NCBI GenBank assembly: GCA_037349315.1 | Contig: JBAIAC010000008.1 | Coordinates: 40,150,001-40,214,000 of the forward strand | From: Chelydra serpentina | Lineage: Eukaryota; Chordata; Testudines; Chelydridae | Direction of reading: 5' to 3' | DNA length: 64,000 nucleotides | Shown here: positions 45,685-56,030 of the stretch, piece after piece | How the letters are laid out: every line of letters starts with the position of its first letter | How positions within the stretch are numbered: the stretch's first letter is position 1 | The notes under the pieces: model-generated | The model's database searches: none | The model's input: only the letters and a program-made list of their open reading frames with translations | Told to the model about the DNA's origin: nothing | Translations under genes and position numbers: made by a program

Positions 45685-47199
45685 GTGAGGGTATCTGCAT
45701 TCACTATAGGATAATGGTTCATACCTATTTTGTTTCCCCATGGTGTGAAGGAATTTTGTCAAGAAACATTCTAACTTTGGGTTCTGACATATGTTTAAGG
45801 CAGTTCACAGTTACAGAGAAAACGAGTGTTTTGAAGCTTAAAAATAGTGAAGTGAAATAAAACTCTACATGAATTCCCGTGAATCCAGGTTTGGAAATTT
45901 CAGATTAAAGAGCATAACATCAATCATAGGCGATTAAATGGTATTGAAAACATCAGCCTTATACAGTTATCCCTTCCAACTTTTTTCCCCCACATTAAAA
46001 CAAAAAGTAAATATAACTTTAAACCCTAGGTTTCATTATGTCTTGTGCCAATTAATTTTAACTTTAAAAATAATGACTAGTGGAATAAATATTCACATTG
46101 GTATTATGAGTGTTTTGTGGGACTGATTCAACAACTATTTCTATTTATCTTGTCTTTTTTTAAATATCTTAAAATAGAAGAGGTAAATTCAATCAATTTC
46201 ATATCTCTTACCCTCTCAAGTCTTTTTGTTCCTTGATTCATAAACTACAATGGACTCTACAAGTATTATAGCACCTTTTATCTCTAGTTATGACAAAAAA
46301 GAACAAATAGACCAAATACTTATACATTTATACTATTAACATTAATATGATAATCTAGTTGTCTAAGATACAGTTTCTAGGATGTTCTTTAAAAAAGCCT
46401 AGAATTATTTTCTGGAAAAGCATACAAAGAGGTAAACCAAGATTTTAATATATATAATATATATATAGTTATATATATGATCATTCAAAACATCTGCTTT
46501 TAGCTCACACTGTGGAATCTAGTTTTTAGCTTACATCTGTCAAGTGTGAACTTGTTATGGATATTTTATTTTATACTGAAGAAACAGCTGCTTCAATAAT
46601 TTGAAATTAATTCCCAGGAGATTTTATTCTACACTAGTATTACCACTATGTTACACTGTAAATGATTACTTAATAAAATGTATATATTTTCTTTGTCTTT
46701 TGAGAATGCATTAGAATATTAGACTTTAAAAACCAAAAGAATCTGATAAAATACCAATATGCAATACATTTACTGTTTAAGAATTGTTTCTCTTAGTAAT
46801 TAAATGTAATAATAAATAATGCCTTAAAATTAATTGTTCAAACAGGTATATTCTATTCTTTTATCTGCCCAAATGAAAAGCAGTCCTGCAGGAATACTGA
46901 ATCTGTCAAGTTCAAAACCAAAACTACTATTTTTGCATCACTTCTTCCTTCTTTGTTTCCAAAAATAAATGTGCATTTCTAGTGAAAGTTTTATAAAATA
47001 AACAGAAGTGCAATATTAAAAAGTAAATGAAACAAAGAATACAAAAATGTAAATATGCATCCCTCATCCCCATTCAAAATATAAATATATCACACTGAGC
47101 TCAGGTCATAACAGTACAGAAATGATGCTGGTGCAGTAAATGAAATGGATTAGTAGCCTCTAAAATAGTGACATCAAACTCCTTGTTTTAATAGTATAA
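45685..47199. other. Intronic sequence, no gene seen
   Basis: AT-rich intron with a TATATATAAT low-complexity stretch at 46448-46480. No frames or repeats of note. Confidence 0.5.
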
Positions 47200-48060
47200 C
47201 TTTTTTTTTCTATTCCACAACACTTCCAAATTTACGGATTCCCACAGGCACGAGAGGTATGTGGTTCCTCACAAACAAGGCATAATTGTTTTTCACCATT
47301 TGTAGCATGGAGCTGTTACTGTCTCTTGAACGTGTGTCATAAATTGTTCTGATCATTTCTGATTTTGTTTTGCCACATTTGTGTCTCTTTCTAGAATCTA
47401 AGAACTTCAGTCTTTCTTTAATCAGGTCAGATGTTTTTGTTCTCTTAGGATGTATATGACCAATCACTAATTGCATTCAGCTTGTTTTCATATTGTTCAT
47501 TTTGATGGAACAACATCTTAGCCCTGGTATATGTTTTCCCATTCTTCTCACTTGCTCCCAGACACTTTTGGATAATTCTTGAGAGGGTCAAGAGAATTTG
47601 TTTGGCTCACAGTGTCATTTGCAAAGGGGTTTAAAATGGGAATAGAATGGGCTGGCTTTTTAGATTTTTTTTTTGTATGTTCTGAAAAGAGTTTTGTTTG
47701 CTGGTTCCAAAGGGACACCTGCCAATGCCTGTACACTTTAAAAAAAACTTTCATGCTACTTGCTTTTATTGTGGTAGGTTATTTTCTTGGGCTAGGAGGT
47801 TGTTTCCTTATTGAGCTCCCATTTAAGCACAATTTGTCAGTCACAGACTTCTTCCCATTACAGGAAAAGGAATCTATTTTAAATTCTTGCCAAAAATTTT
47901 TGCAGCAGGTTCTGTACTGTTCACTTTATTACCAGTCAGTATCCTCAAAGCTTGATATAGCAGTGTGCTGAACACCTCCTTTCCCGTTAACTTCATTAGG
48001 AGCAGCAGATTCTTTCAGGGAGCATTCAGTTCCTCTCTCCAGGTCATCTTCTCTCCCATC
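47200..48060 (-). pseudogene. Possible protein-derived tract on the - strand (unidentified)
   Basis: Three - strand pieces look more protein-like than the surrounding intron: 48020-47880 (with KLTGKEVFSTLLYQALRIL), 47754-47548 (67 codons, with SIPILNPFANDTVSQ) and 47476-47210 (with SDLIKERLKFLDSRKRHK and MVKNNYALFVRNHIPLV). The last frame ends with a stop directly followed by A9. That order and the A-run would fit a decayed processed pseudogene. I do not recognise the parent gene, and chance is a real alternative. Confidence 0.3.
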
Positions 48061-48144
48061 ATGTTGCAATCATTCCTTTCATAAAAAACCAAAACACCAT
48101 GTTAGGCTGTCATCAAGAAGTCCAGGATACAAGTAAACATTTAT

Positions 48145-48386
48145 GACCACATTTTCAAAAGTGGAATCTAATTTTGGACTCTTCAGTTCTAGACCTGAAT
48201 TTCTAGAATTTTAGACCTGTAGGGCCTGATTTTCAGAAGTGCTTGAGCACATGTTGTTGCCATTGACTTCAGTTGGAGTTGTGGGTGCTCAGCCCCTCTG
48301 GTGAGCAGGCCCTAGGTGTGTCCGATGTTGGCATTTCAAAAATGGAGGTGTTCAGAATTAGAGGTCACACTTGAAAATGGGGGCCT
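48145..48386. mobile_element. Nested-palindrome MITE
   Basis: Outer ends GACCACATTTTCAAAAGTG and CACACTTGAAAATGGGGGCC face each other. An inner pair GGGCCTGATTTTCAGAAGTG / CCCCTCTGGTGAGCAGGCCC surrounds CATTGACTTCAGTTGG. The double-layer layout is known for several short amniote DNA elements with GGGCCTGATTTTCA words. Confidence 0.65.
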
Positions 48387-48718
48387 TACTATAACTCTCT
48401 TTTATTCAAGGTGACTGTATGTTTCTCAGCATCAGATGTTTGCACTGACACCCAACAAAACAGTTGCAGCAGTGTTAGCTTGACACTAGTAGGAACTTTC
48501 AAACCTGCTCTTTCACAGGCTCAGAATATTACTCGGCCTTCATCTTTACCAGTATCTCCATTTACCATACTTCTCACTTTGGTATAACATCCAACTACTG
48601 TACAATTCCTGTCATTCTTTTCCTTCTCCACCAACCACAGATGTAAATGCAGGAAGAAGATGCATGATGTGAATGTGGTGGAGTCCCTAATTTTGCCTGA
48701 ACACAGCAACTTTTGAAT

Positions 48719-48933
48719 ATCAGAGGGGTAGCCGTGTTAGTCTGGATCTGCAGCAGCGACAAAGGGTCCTGTGGCACCTTATAGACTAACAGAGGTATTG
48801 AAGCATAAGCTTTCGTGGGTCAATACCCACTTCTTCGGATGCAAGCAGTCCGAAGAAGTGGGTATTGACCCACGAAAGCTTATGCTTCAATACCTCTGTT
48901 AGTCTATAAGGTGCCACAGGACCCTTTGTCGCT
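48719..48933. mobile_element. Inverted-duplicate retroposon with perfect 13-bp target duplication
   Basis: The direct repeats GCAACTTTTGAAT lie at 48706-48718 and 48934-48946. The left arm 48754-48839 and right arm 48849-48934 are nearly perfect inverses over 86 bp with a 9-bp loop (48840-48848). Only the left end carries the extra CAGAGGGGTAGCCGTGTTAG tip. Both arms include GTGGCACCTTATAGACTAAC or its inverse and the GTGGGT-hairpin core. Transcripts of either strand would fold into an almost uninterrupted duplex. Confidence 0.9.
48850..48885 (+). ncRNA. Hammerhead-like core, copy at 48.85 kb
   Basis: CCGAAGA (48850-48856), one A, stem GTGGGT (48858-48863), loop ATTG, stem ACCCAC (48868-48873), GAAA (48874-48877), GC-TTAT-GC (48878-48885). 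The mirror copy is at 48803-48838 on the - strand. GAAA and the stem are perfect, but the U4 and U7 equivalents are C and A. That should abolish canonical hammerhead catalysis. Confidence 0.4.
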
Positions 48934-49414
48934 GCAACTTTTGAATGAATTTCCTCCCCAACCTCCATTCTTCTGAGATAAGACCACCTAATGCACGAAG
49001 CTTACACTCAAGAAAGTAGTATTTTCCAAAACACTGTTAAATTAGTGGAAAGAGATGTTATAAACTAGAGATTATTGAATCTCCAGATATCTACTCATAA
49101 CACTTATTAAAGGAAATGGAGATTTATTCATCGTGAATGGCCTATCTCTTTAGGACAAAATAAGGATAAAAATGAAGATTTTGCATCTATCAAAAGTACA
49201 GATTTCAGAGGATATTATTATTAGCTATTAGTTAAAGTTCAAATCAAGTTTCTTCTGATAAATGAATGAGGGCAACATGCTTTCAAATATGTATTTGTTT
49301 ATAGAACATTTGACAAGAAATTAGGCTGATTTCTTATAACTTTAGAACTGAATTAAACTAAAATTAGAGTATGTTGTAATTTTCCAAAGATTGTCTTTAG
49401 ACTTGCAGTTCTTC

Positions 49415-49429
<15 letters not shown>

Positions 49430-49446
<17 letters not shown>
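49430..49446 (+). repeat. (CT)n microsatellite
   Basis: Uninterrupted TC dinucleotide run; intronic, 335 bp before exon E. Confidence 0.9.
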
Positions 49447-49449
<3 letters not shown>

Positions 49450-49780
49450 GGCAAAAACACTTACAGTCAATGGAATGATATTGGGCTATTTAAGCAATCT
49501 CTTCGCTATTTTTCCCCTCTTGTTGGCAGTAATTTGAGGTTTATTCTTAGTGCTGCCTTTCCAACAAAATAATTTCTGGTTTGATTTTTTCCCCCTTGTT
49601 GACAAATGTGGTATATTTTTTTAATATATGTCTGTATAAGAATGCATTTACATTTATCACACATGGACTGTACATCACCCATGCATGATAAAAGACACAC
49701 ACATTTGACCATAGCTACCATACAGTAGCTATGCTTTTTTGTGACTTGTGTTTACTAAATTTTTTTTTGTTACATTATAG

Positions 49781-49937
49781 GCTTTTACTTGGTGGGCAGA
49801 TTTATTAGCTGAACACGCAGAGAAATTTTGGTCTCTCTTTTCTGTCGATATGGATTCAGCACTGGAGGCACAACCTCAAGATTCCTGGGATACTTTTCCG
49901 TTTTTCCAACTGCTAAATAACTTCCTAAGAAATGACA
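49781..49937 (+). CDS. CADPS2: CADPS2-like exon E
   Basis: A 157-nt exon from TACATTATAG| to GACA|GTAAGA, entering in phase 0 and leaving in phase 1. It encodes [34 protein letters not shown] and [18 protein letters not shown]. The conserved AF-WW-DLL-EHAE and VDMD-ALE-QP-D-WD-FP blocks are diagnostic for the CAPS MUN region, and [11 protein letters not shown] with NNFLRND points to CADPS2. An upstream T-rich tract is present. The next family segment (a cysteine-asparagine-glycine stretch followed by a conserved HKHLQ-like run) was searched for up to 64000 by eye and not found, so the following intron exceeds 14 kb. Confidence 0.96.
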
Positions 49938-52900
49938 GTAAGATCTTAAGGTTTTTTTTTCTTTTTGTGTATATATGGGTTTTTTTCTTTCAGTCTCTTC
50001 ACACCCCAGAAATTCTGTTGTATTTCAATTTCCAAAGCAAAACAAAAGTTACTGTGCCCCTCTTTGCTATAAATATTTCTCTGCTGAGTTCCTCTGAAAT
50101 TAAGCTATTGCTCTGTCTGTCTTTGTCCCACTAGATTCTTCACTGTATACTATACTTGAACCATATAGTATTGCATAAATTGCTTACCTCTAAAGCAGCA
50201 CTATAAACACAGCATAGCACATTTTAATATTATTTTAAATACTAAGGCATTATATTTAAATAGGTCTGTATCAGTAAGTGTACTCTCATACTAAGTTTTC
50301 ATTCCCATCACTGCTTTAACACCATTGACCATATTTATAAATGTATTATAGACTTAGTATTAGTAGGAGATAGGCAGGTACATCAAACTGAAAGATTTTT
50401 AATTTACACCATTTGTATTTGCCCAAAACTTAAGACATATTGGTTATGAAATACAATGCTTTTGCTTTTATTTGTTTTGGGTGCGCTGGTTTTGCTTTTA
50501 TAATAGCTAAATAATCTAATATGCAGATATTAAACTTGATCTTTTGGGGGGTGATTTTACATGTGGAAATATACAAAGAATATCAATGAAACTTTAGAAA
50601 ATGAAGTAGGTTAAATTAAAAAGCATAAGTTGTACTTTATTTTACATGTAGATTATTATTCAAACATTTTAAGGCAACATTCAGAAAATAATAGATGTGC
50701 TCTTTTTAAATAGAAAGATAAAATGCACTGTTTTCCTTCATTATTAAGGGAAGGCGAAATGCTATTTTTATTCCATATCTCAGTTTATTTCAAGCTTTAA
50801 ATTTTTGCTTATATTTACAGGATTCATATGCTCAACAAACTAGTTTTTAACATTATTTTATGCTATTTTCATTATCAAGCATATAAAAACCAGTATCAGA
50901 ATGTCCTTTCTGTATTAAAGCTGCGTGATTTAGGGGATTGGAAGTGGAATACTGGGACTTCCATCATGAGATCAGAGGTGCTTCAACAACCCACATTGCT
51001 TATAACAGAGTATTGTTACCATCAGCTTCAGAGTGCCTGAATGAAATAAGTAGGTGATATCAGTGCTACTAAAGGGGCATCCATATCACAGAAAGAAGCA
51101 CTGCAATTGGTGTTAGTCTCCTGGATGGCAGACTCCTCAGAATGCAAAAGGCTGAATAGACATGGAGCCTTAACTACCTTCTTATCCTAAAAGCTAGTCA
51201 TTCTAGTTAGAATTGAGAACTATTGGTACTGCAATGTAGGAACGTAGATTTCCTGTTCAGTATATGTTCTGTGGATAAGTAGAGGACTTTAGAGTCCAGT
51301 GTAGTCTGTCTCTTTTCATGAGTACTTAACTGTGTTTTCATTAATTGGCCGTTAGGAATACATTAAATGCTACACTCCTGTTGTGTGTGTAGTTGTCTTT
51401 TTTACATGGGTTCCTTAGTGAGAAAAGATGCGTCTATTTTGTTACTGTTTTCTTTATTTTTGGTTGTGTTTTTGTGGAAGGTGCTGGAGGTTGCTCCCTT
51501 TGAAGTTCTCTAGGATAGGTACAATGTAGACATAAGCAACAAAGACTTCCTAAGTCTGCCATGTAAAAGTGCTTCAATCTTAACTTCAAAGGAACACTTG
51601 AAGTGGTGTAAGAGTAGTTTCCTCCTTGTTCCCATTCGATCCTTGGTGCCTGTGTTGAGACTGCCAACAAAGATTACAATAATAGTGCTGGATTTTGTGA
51701 TGTGTAATCTTGTTAGGGTAGGGTTGTTTGAATTTTATTCAGCCAGTGGTATCTATAAAGTTGGTATTGGGTTCCATTACAGCAATAGTTAAGTTTCCAG
51801 AACCAATAGAAATGAAGCTTATTGAGGATGATATTCTTGGCCTTCAGGCAGGGTTTGTGACACCGGAGTTACAACTAACCCTCTTATTACACAACGTGGG
51901 CTGCCTTGCCTGCTGATTTCCAGAATAACACAAGCAATACAAACAAACTCTAGCTCCACGCTTACATAAGAAAAGACTGTTGGAAGGCTACTGCTTGCTT
52001 TTTCTTCTCTGAAGAGATTAAATAGATAATTACTTTAAATCATTACTAAGGAAACAGTCTCAGGAAAGACATATTATTAAAACTGGAGGAAATTTTGTTT
52101 TCATAACGAAGTAATTATCAGCAGGGTTGTAAAATGTAACTGAAAGAACAAGTAGCAGCTACTGCAAGAAATAAATGCCACACCTGGATACTATTTTCCA
52201 CAATTCTCCTAATGGCAAAAGATATAGTAAGTGACCATTTCTGACAAGTGAAAGCCATCTGGAAAACTGTATCTTTTTTTTTTTTCCAAGTGCTATTGAA
52301 AAGCAACCCCTGGAACTAGTCACCTTTTATCGGTGGAGATGCTAGCAAGTGGCAAATGACCATTCTCCCAGGAACAGATTCCCAAGTGAAACATACCATG
52401 ATTCTTATTCTTTAATTAACAGCCCTTTCACATTGCTAGTACATTAAAGCTATCAGAAAGAACACCCCATGCTTCTAAAATCAATGTCACAGGGTCTCCC
52501 TAAACGAATAATAAATGTTCTAGCTTTCTACTAAGTGAAAACCTATTCCCGAAGACTTTCACCTTCCTAAAGATAGGCTCATAAAAATCTAAAAAGAGAG
52601 AAACTGGAATGTGGTCTCATGAGGATAAAAAGGCTAGTGTTAATAATTAACAGAGAAAGTGAAGTGGAGTCAAATTAGCCATAATAGAGCCCAGAGTGAC
52701 TGGCAAAGTCACCTCTCATTATCGAAAAACTCATTAGGAAATGAAGAGGTAGAAATCCCACTGGGTTATTCTCTCTCTGAGGCTGTATCCGAGATTATTT
52801 TTCAGATTTCTTTCAAACGAAGAACTGTTAGGTCACCATATTGCATATTAGGTTAATCTTCAACCTTTGAAATTTGGAGGGCTGACACCTGCGTGTTATT

Positions 52901-53711
52901 CTATCTCAAGAGCGTTAAATGAGCTCTAAATCGGAGATGCAGGAATCAGTTTTCATATAAATCTGACATGTGTGAACTGACAACAGTATAGAAATAATCT
53001 AACAATTATAGCCTTTAAGCAGATCTTCATGCAAGATTATTTTTTATAAACATGACACTAAAATATGGTGCCAGAAAGACTGCAGGATAATGAATGTATA
53101 GTCTTTATAAATATACTGTGTCTTACCCTACGAACTTTATACATTTTTTTAGTTTCTTCTGTAGAACACAAGGTGCTACACAAATTCAAGCAAAATGCAT
53201 CAAAGCACAGCTGACATTAATTTAGCAAAAAGCAGAAAAGAGAAAAATTCCTTAGTTCTGTACAGAGTAAAAGAGAAGCAAATTGAGTTTTCTCTTTTTG
53301 TCTTGCTTCTTGATGAGAATAGGTAGCAGATAATATTTTTTGGTCTACCCTTGGTATGGACAGGCAGAGTTCAATCCTCAGCTGCGTCCAGTAAGCATTA
53401 GGTACCGCTGAAGACTGCATATGCAAAGAGGTTGTTTGAGCCCCAAGTCCCAGGGCCAGATCTACACCAGCACCGATGTAGTTTAGAGCAGCTGCAGGTT
53501 GGCTTTAAATTGCTCCAGCTGGTTATGGACCTGAGGTTCTGGTACTCTAGTGAGAACTTGCCAGAACACAGTGATTCTCCAGTGTGCCCCCTCCTTCTAG
53601 GCCCCTAAACCATGGAGTGAAAGTAATTCAGAACCCCGGGCTGGACAGCTTTCCTGGCTCTTTCTACTGCCAAAGTGCAAAGCCCAGGATCTGGCCCACA
53701 GACTTAATACT
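49938..53711. other. Intronic sequence, no gene seen
   Basis: About 3.8 kb of nearly repeat-free intron. 52000-53100 in particular shows no recognisable transposon and could contain conserved non-coding elements, which cannot be tested without alignment. Frames up to 94 codons are unsupported. Confidence 0.5.
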
Positions 53712-53894
53712 AGTGACAAAGGGTCATGTGGCACCTTGTAGACTAACAGAGGTATTGGAGCATAAGCTTTCGTGGGTGAATACCCACTTCATCGGATGCT
53801 TATGCTTATGCTCCAATACCTCTGTTAGTCTATAAGGTGCCACAGGAACCTTTGTCGCTTCTGCAGATCCAGACTAACACGGCTACCCCTCTGA
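53712..53894. mobile_element. Inverted-duplicate retroposon, third copy
   Basis: The left half runs GTGACAAAGGGTCATGTGGC, TAGACTAACAGAGGTATTGG, CATAAGCTTTCGTGGGTGAA and CCCACTTCATCGGATG. The right half is the inverse starting TTATGCTCCAATACCTCTG and ending AACACGGCTACCCCTCTGA. The hairpin core survives only in the left half (- strand CCGATGA at 53795-53789, stem 53787-53772). No clean target duplication was found. Its right end touches the MITE at 53895. Confidence 0.85.
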
Positions 53895-54190
53895 GGGCTA
53901 GTCTACACTTACCGGATAGATCGGAGGCGCTGGATCGATCTTCTGGGTTCGATTTATTGCGTCTTGTCTAGACGCGATAAATCGAACCAGGAAGTGCTCC
54001 CCCATCGACGCTGGTAATCCAGCTCGACGAACGGAGTAGGCAGAGTCGACGGGGGAGCCTGCGCGCCGCGTGTGGACCCCAGGTAAGTACCTTTTCATTC
54101 AAACTAAGATAGTTTGACTTCAGCTACGTTATTCACATAGCTGAAGTTGCGTATCTTAGTTCGAATTGGGGGGTTAGTGTAGACCAGCCC
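53895..54190. mobile_element. MITE with GGGCTAGTCTACACT ends
   Basis: GGGCTAGTCTACACTTA at the left and TTAGTGTAGACCAGCCC at the right are inverse. TGA flanks both sides (53892-53894, 54191-54193), consistent with a 3-bp duplication as in PIF/Harbinger. Inside are further mirrored pairs: GGTTCGATTTATTGCGTCT / AGACGCGATAAATCGAACC and AACTAAGATAGTTTG / ATCTTAGTTCGAATT. No coding capacity. Confidence 0.8.
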
Positions 54191-55840
54191 TGAGTCTTGG
54201 TACTGTTGTTTTGAAAGCCTTTGCAGTTCTTGCTTTCTCTCTGGAATGGCTTTTCTGCACCTGCCCATCTAATTTCAGATCTCAACCAAAAGCCTATATT
54301 TTTGTCTCTATATAGCTTAATTTCTCCCTCTCTCTATTGTGTTTTAAAGTATTTATCTCTGTACATTATTTTAGGATATGATTAATATGAAAGAAGCTAT
54401 CTAAAATAAAGTTGCACTGTGCTGTGCTATTGTATACATGTCTTCAGTTTAATTGGGGGATTGTATAGCATAAAGATACAGGAGAAGACTCATTATAAGA
54501 ACATTATGCAATAAAATGTTCTGAAAATATAGGTAGATAGCTTATAAATGTGTCCAGAAAATCATGTTGGAAACTCATTAAGAAATATCAATTTCCTTAT
54601 AATTAACCTCATATAGCGTGTGCTGTGGAGACATCACAGAATTATCTTTTATTCTACAGCATGCCATATTAACACAGGAAAGAAAACTGAGAAAAAATCA
54701 TTAACAGTTGTAACATTTTAATGTACTGGACAAAATGCTTCTCTCCCTCCCAACACCCCTCTTCCCCGCCCTTCCACCTCATTATTATTATGTAGTTCAA
54801 ACAGGATTGAATTTCCTAGAACAGTCAGCATATATGAACATTCAATTTAAAAGGCAAAGCTTGTAGCAACTCCATTTGTTAAGATTGCACAAATGTATCC
54901 ATTCTAAAGGAATTCCATCTGCATTTGTGTATAATTGTTGCCTTTTGTGTGTGTGTGTGTAGTTGAAATTTGGGAGGTTTGTAATTTCTTTTTTGTATAT
55001 TTTTTAAGCTTGAACTAAAATGATATTTTCAAAAATGAAGAGTGGAAAAATGTACTGTCTTCCCATTATTCAAAAATGTTCAACTTTTTTGAACAACACT
55101 GTATAATAGATGGTTAAAATTACCATTTTGCACGGAGATAATAGACATTTGGCAGATGTTCTTTTCAGTGATCTGGTAAATTGGCTGTGAACAGTCGAAG
55201 TGTAAAGATTTGAACAATATACTTTGCACATCTGCACTGGTTTTTGTCACAAAATCTCTTAATGATCTGCTGGGATTCTGTTGGTTCTGTGCATGTGAAC
55301 ATAGCTTTGGAAAGTCTGTCAGCTCTGCTGTGTCTTTTTGTATAATTAGAGAAAGTGTACAGGGAAGGAGGCAGAGTGCAAATGAGCCTTGTATCCATCT
55401 TTACAATAGGTAAGAGTGCATATGAGAGGGGGTTGGATTCCCAAGGAGGTCTGGTTCTTTTCATACAATACATTTGGGATATATATGGAAGGGGCAGGAC
55501 TGGAAAGATGCCCATGCATGCAACTCCTACTTTTGCATATTTGACTGTACAGAACATTCTGTTGTTGACTGGCAGATAGTCATATATTGTGGGGTTTTCT
55601 TTTTAAAACATGACAGAAATTCCATTTTTTGAAAAAATAAAGATATAGGTCATAATAAAATTAGGATTTCCTGTGCAGCCCCTGAGGTCTGCTTATAGTC
55701 TTTCATAACATGTTTAATACTATATTTTCTGCAAGACCACTGCCAGACTTCAGGTATTTTCTCAGCTCTTACCCATTGTTTTATATTTAATGTTAACAAC
55801 TCTAGAAAATAAAGTTGTACTGATCCTTCAAATTTATTAG
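54191..55840. other. Intronic sequence, no gene seen
   Basis: AT-rich intron with a (GT)n run at 54945-54960. A 130-codon frame at 55165-55557 (-) has a Cys-rich, unstructured translation and no support. Confidence 0.5.
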
Positions 55841-56030
55841 TCATCATAATAATAATGCCTAGTGTAAATGTAGCACTTTTCATCCATAGAGCTCAAAGCA
55901 CCTTATAAAGGAGTATAATTATCATCATTTTACAGATTGAGAAACTGAGGCACGGAGCAATGAGGTGACATGCTCAAGGTCACCTATCAGGGTAGAGACT
56001 GAGCTGGGAATAGAACCTACATCTTCTATC
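55841..56030 (+). mobile_element. MIR/CORE-SINE-like repeat
   Basis: After a TAATAATAATGCC start it reads AGCACTTTTCATCCATAGAG, CATTTTACAGATTGAGAAAC, TGAGGCACGGAGCAATGAGG and CAAGGTCACCTATCAG. ATTTTACAGATGAGGAAACTG-type wording is the conserved part shared by MIR-class SINEs and related LINE tails. A second, truncated copy is at 62572-62711. Confidence 0.7.

Noticed and set aside
49850..50134. Open frame starting inside exon E and running into the intron
   Set aside because: It is the read-through of exon E past a good GTAAGA donor; the downstream residues are intronic.
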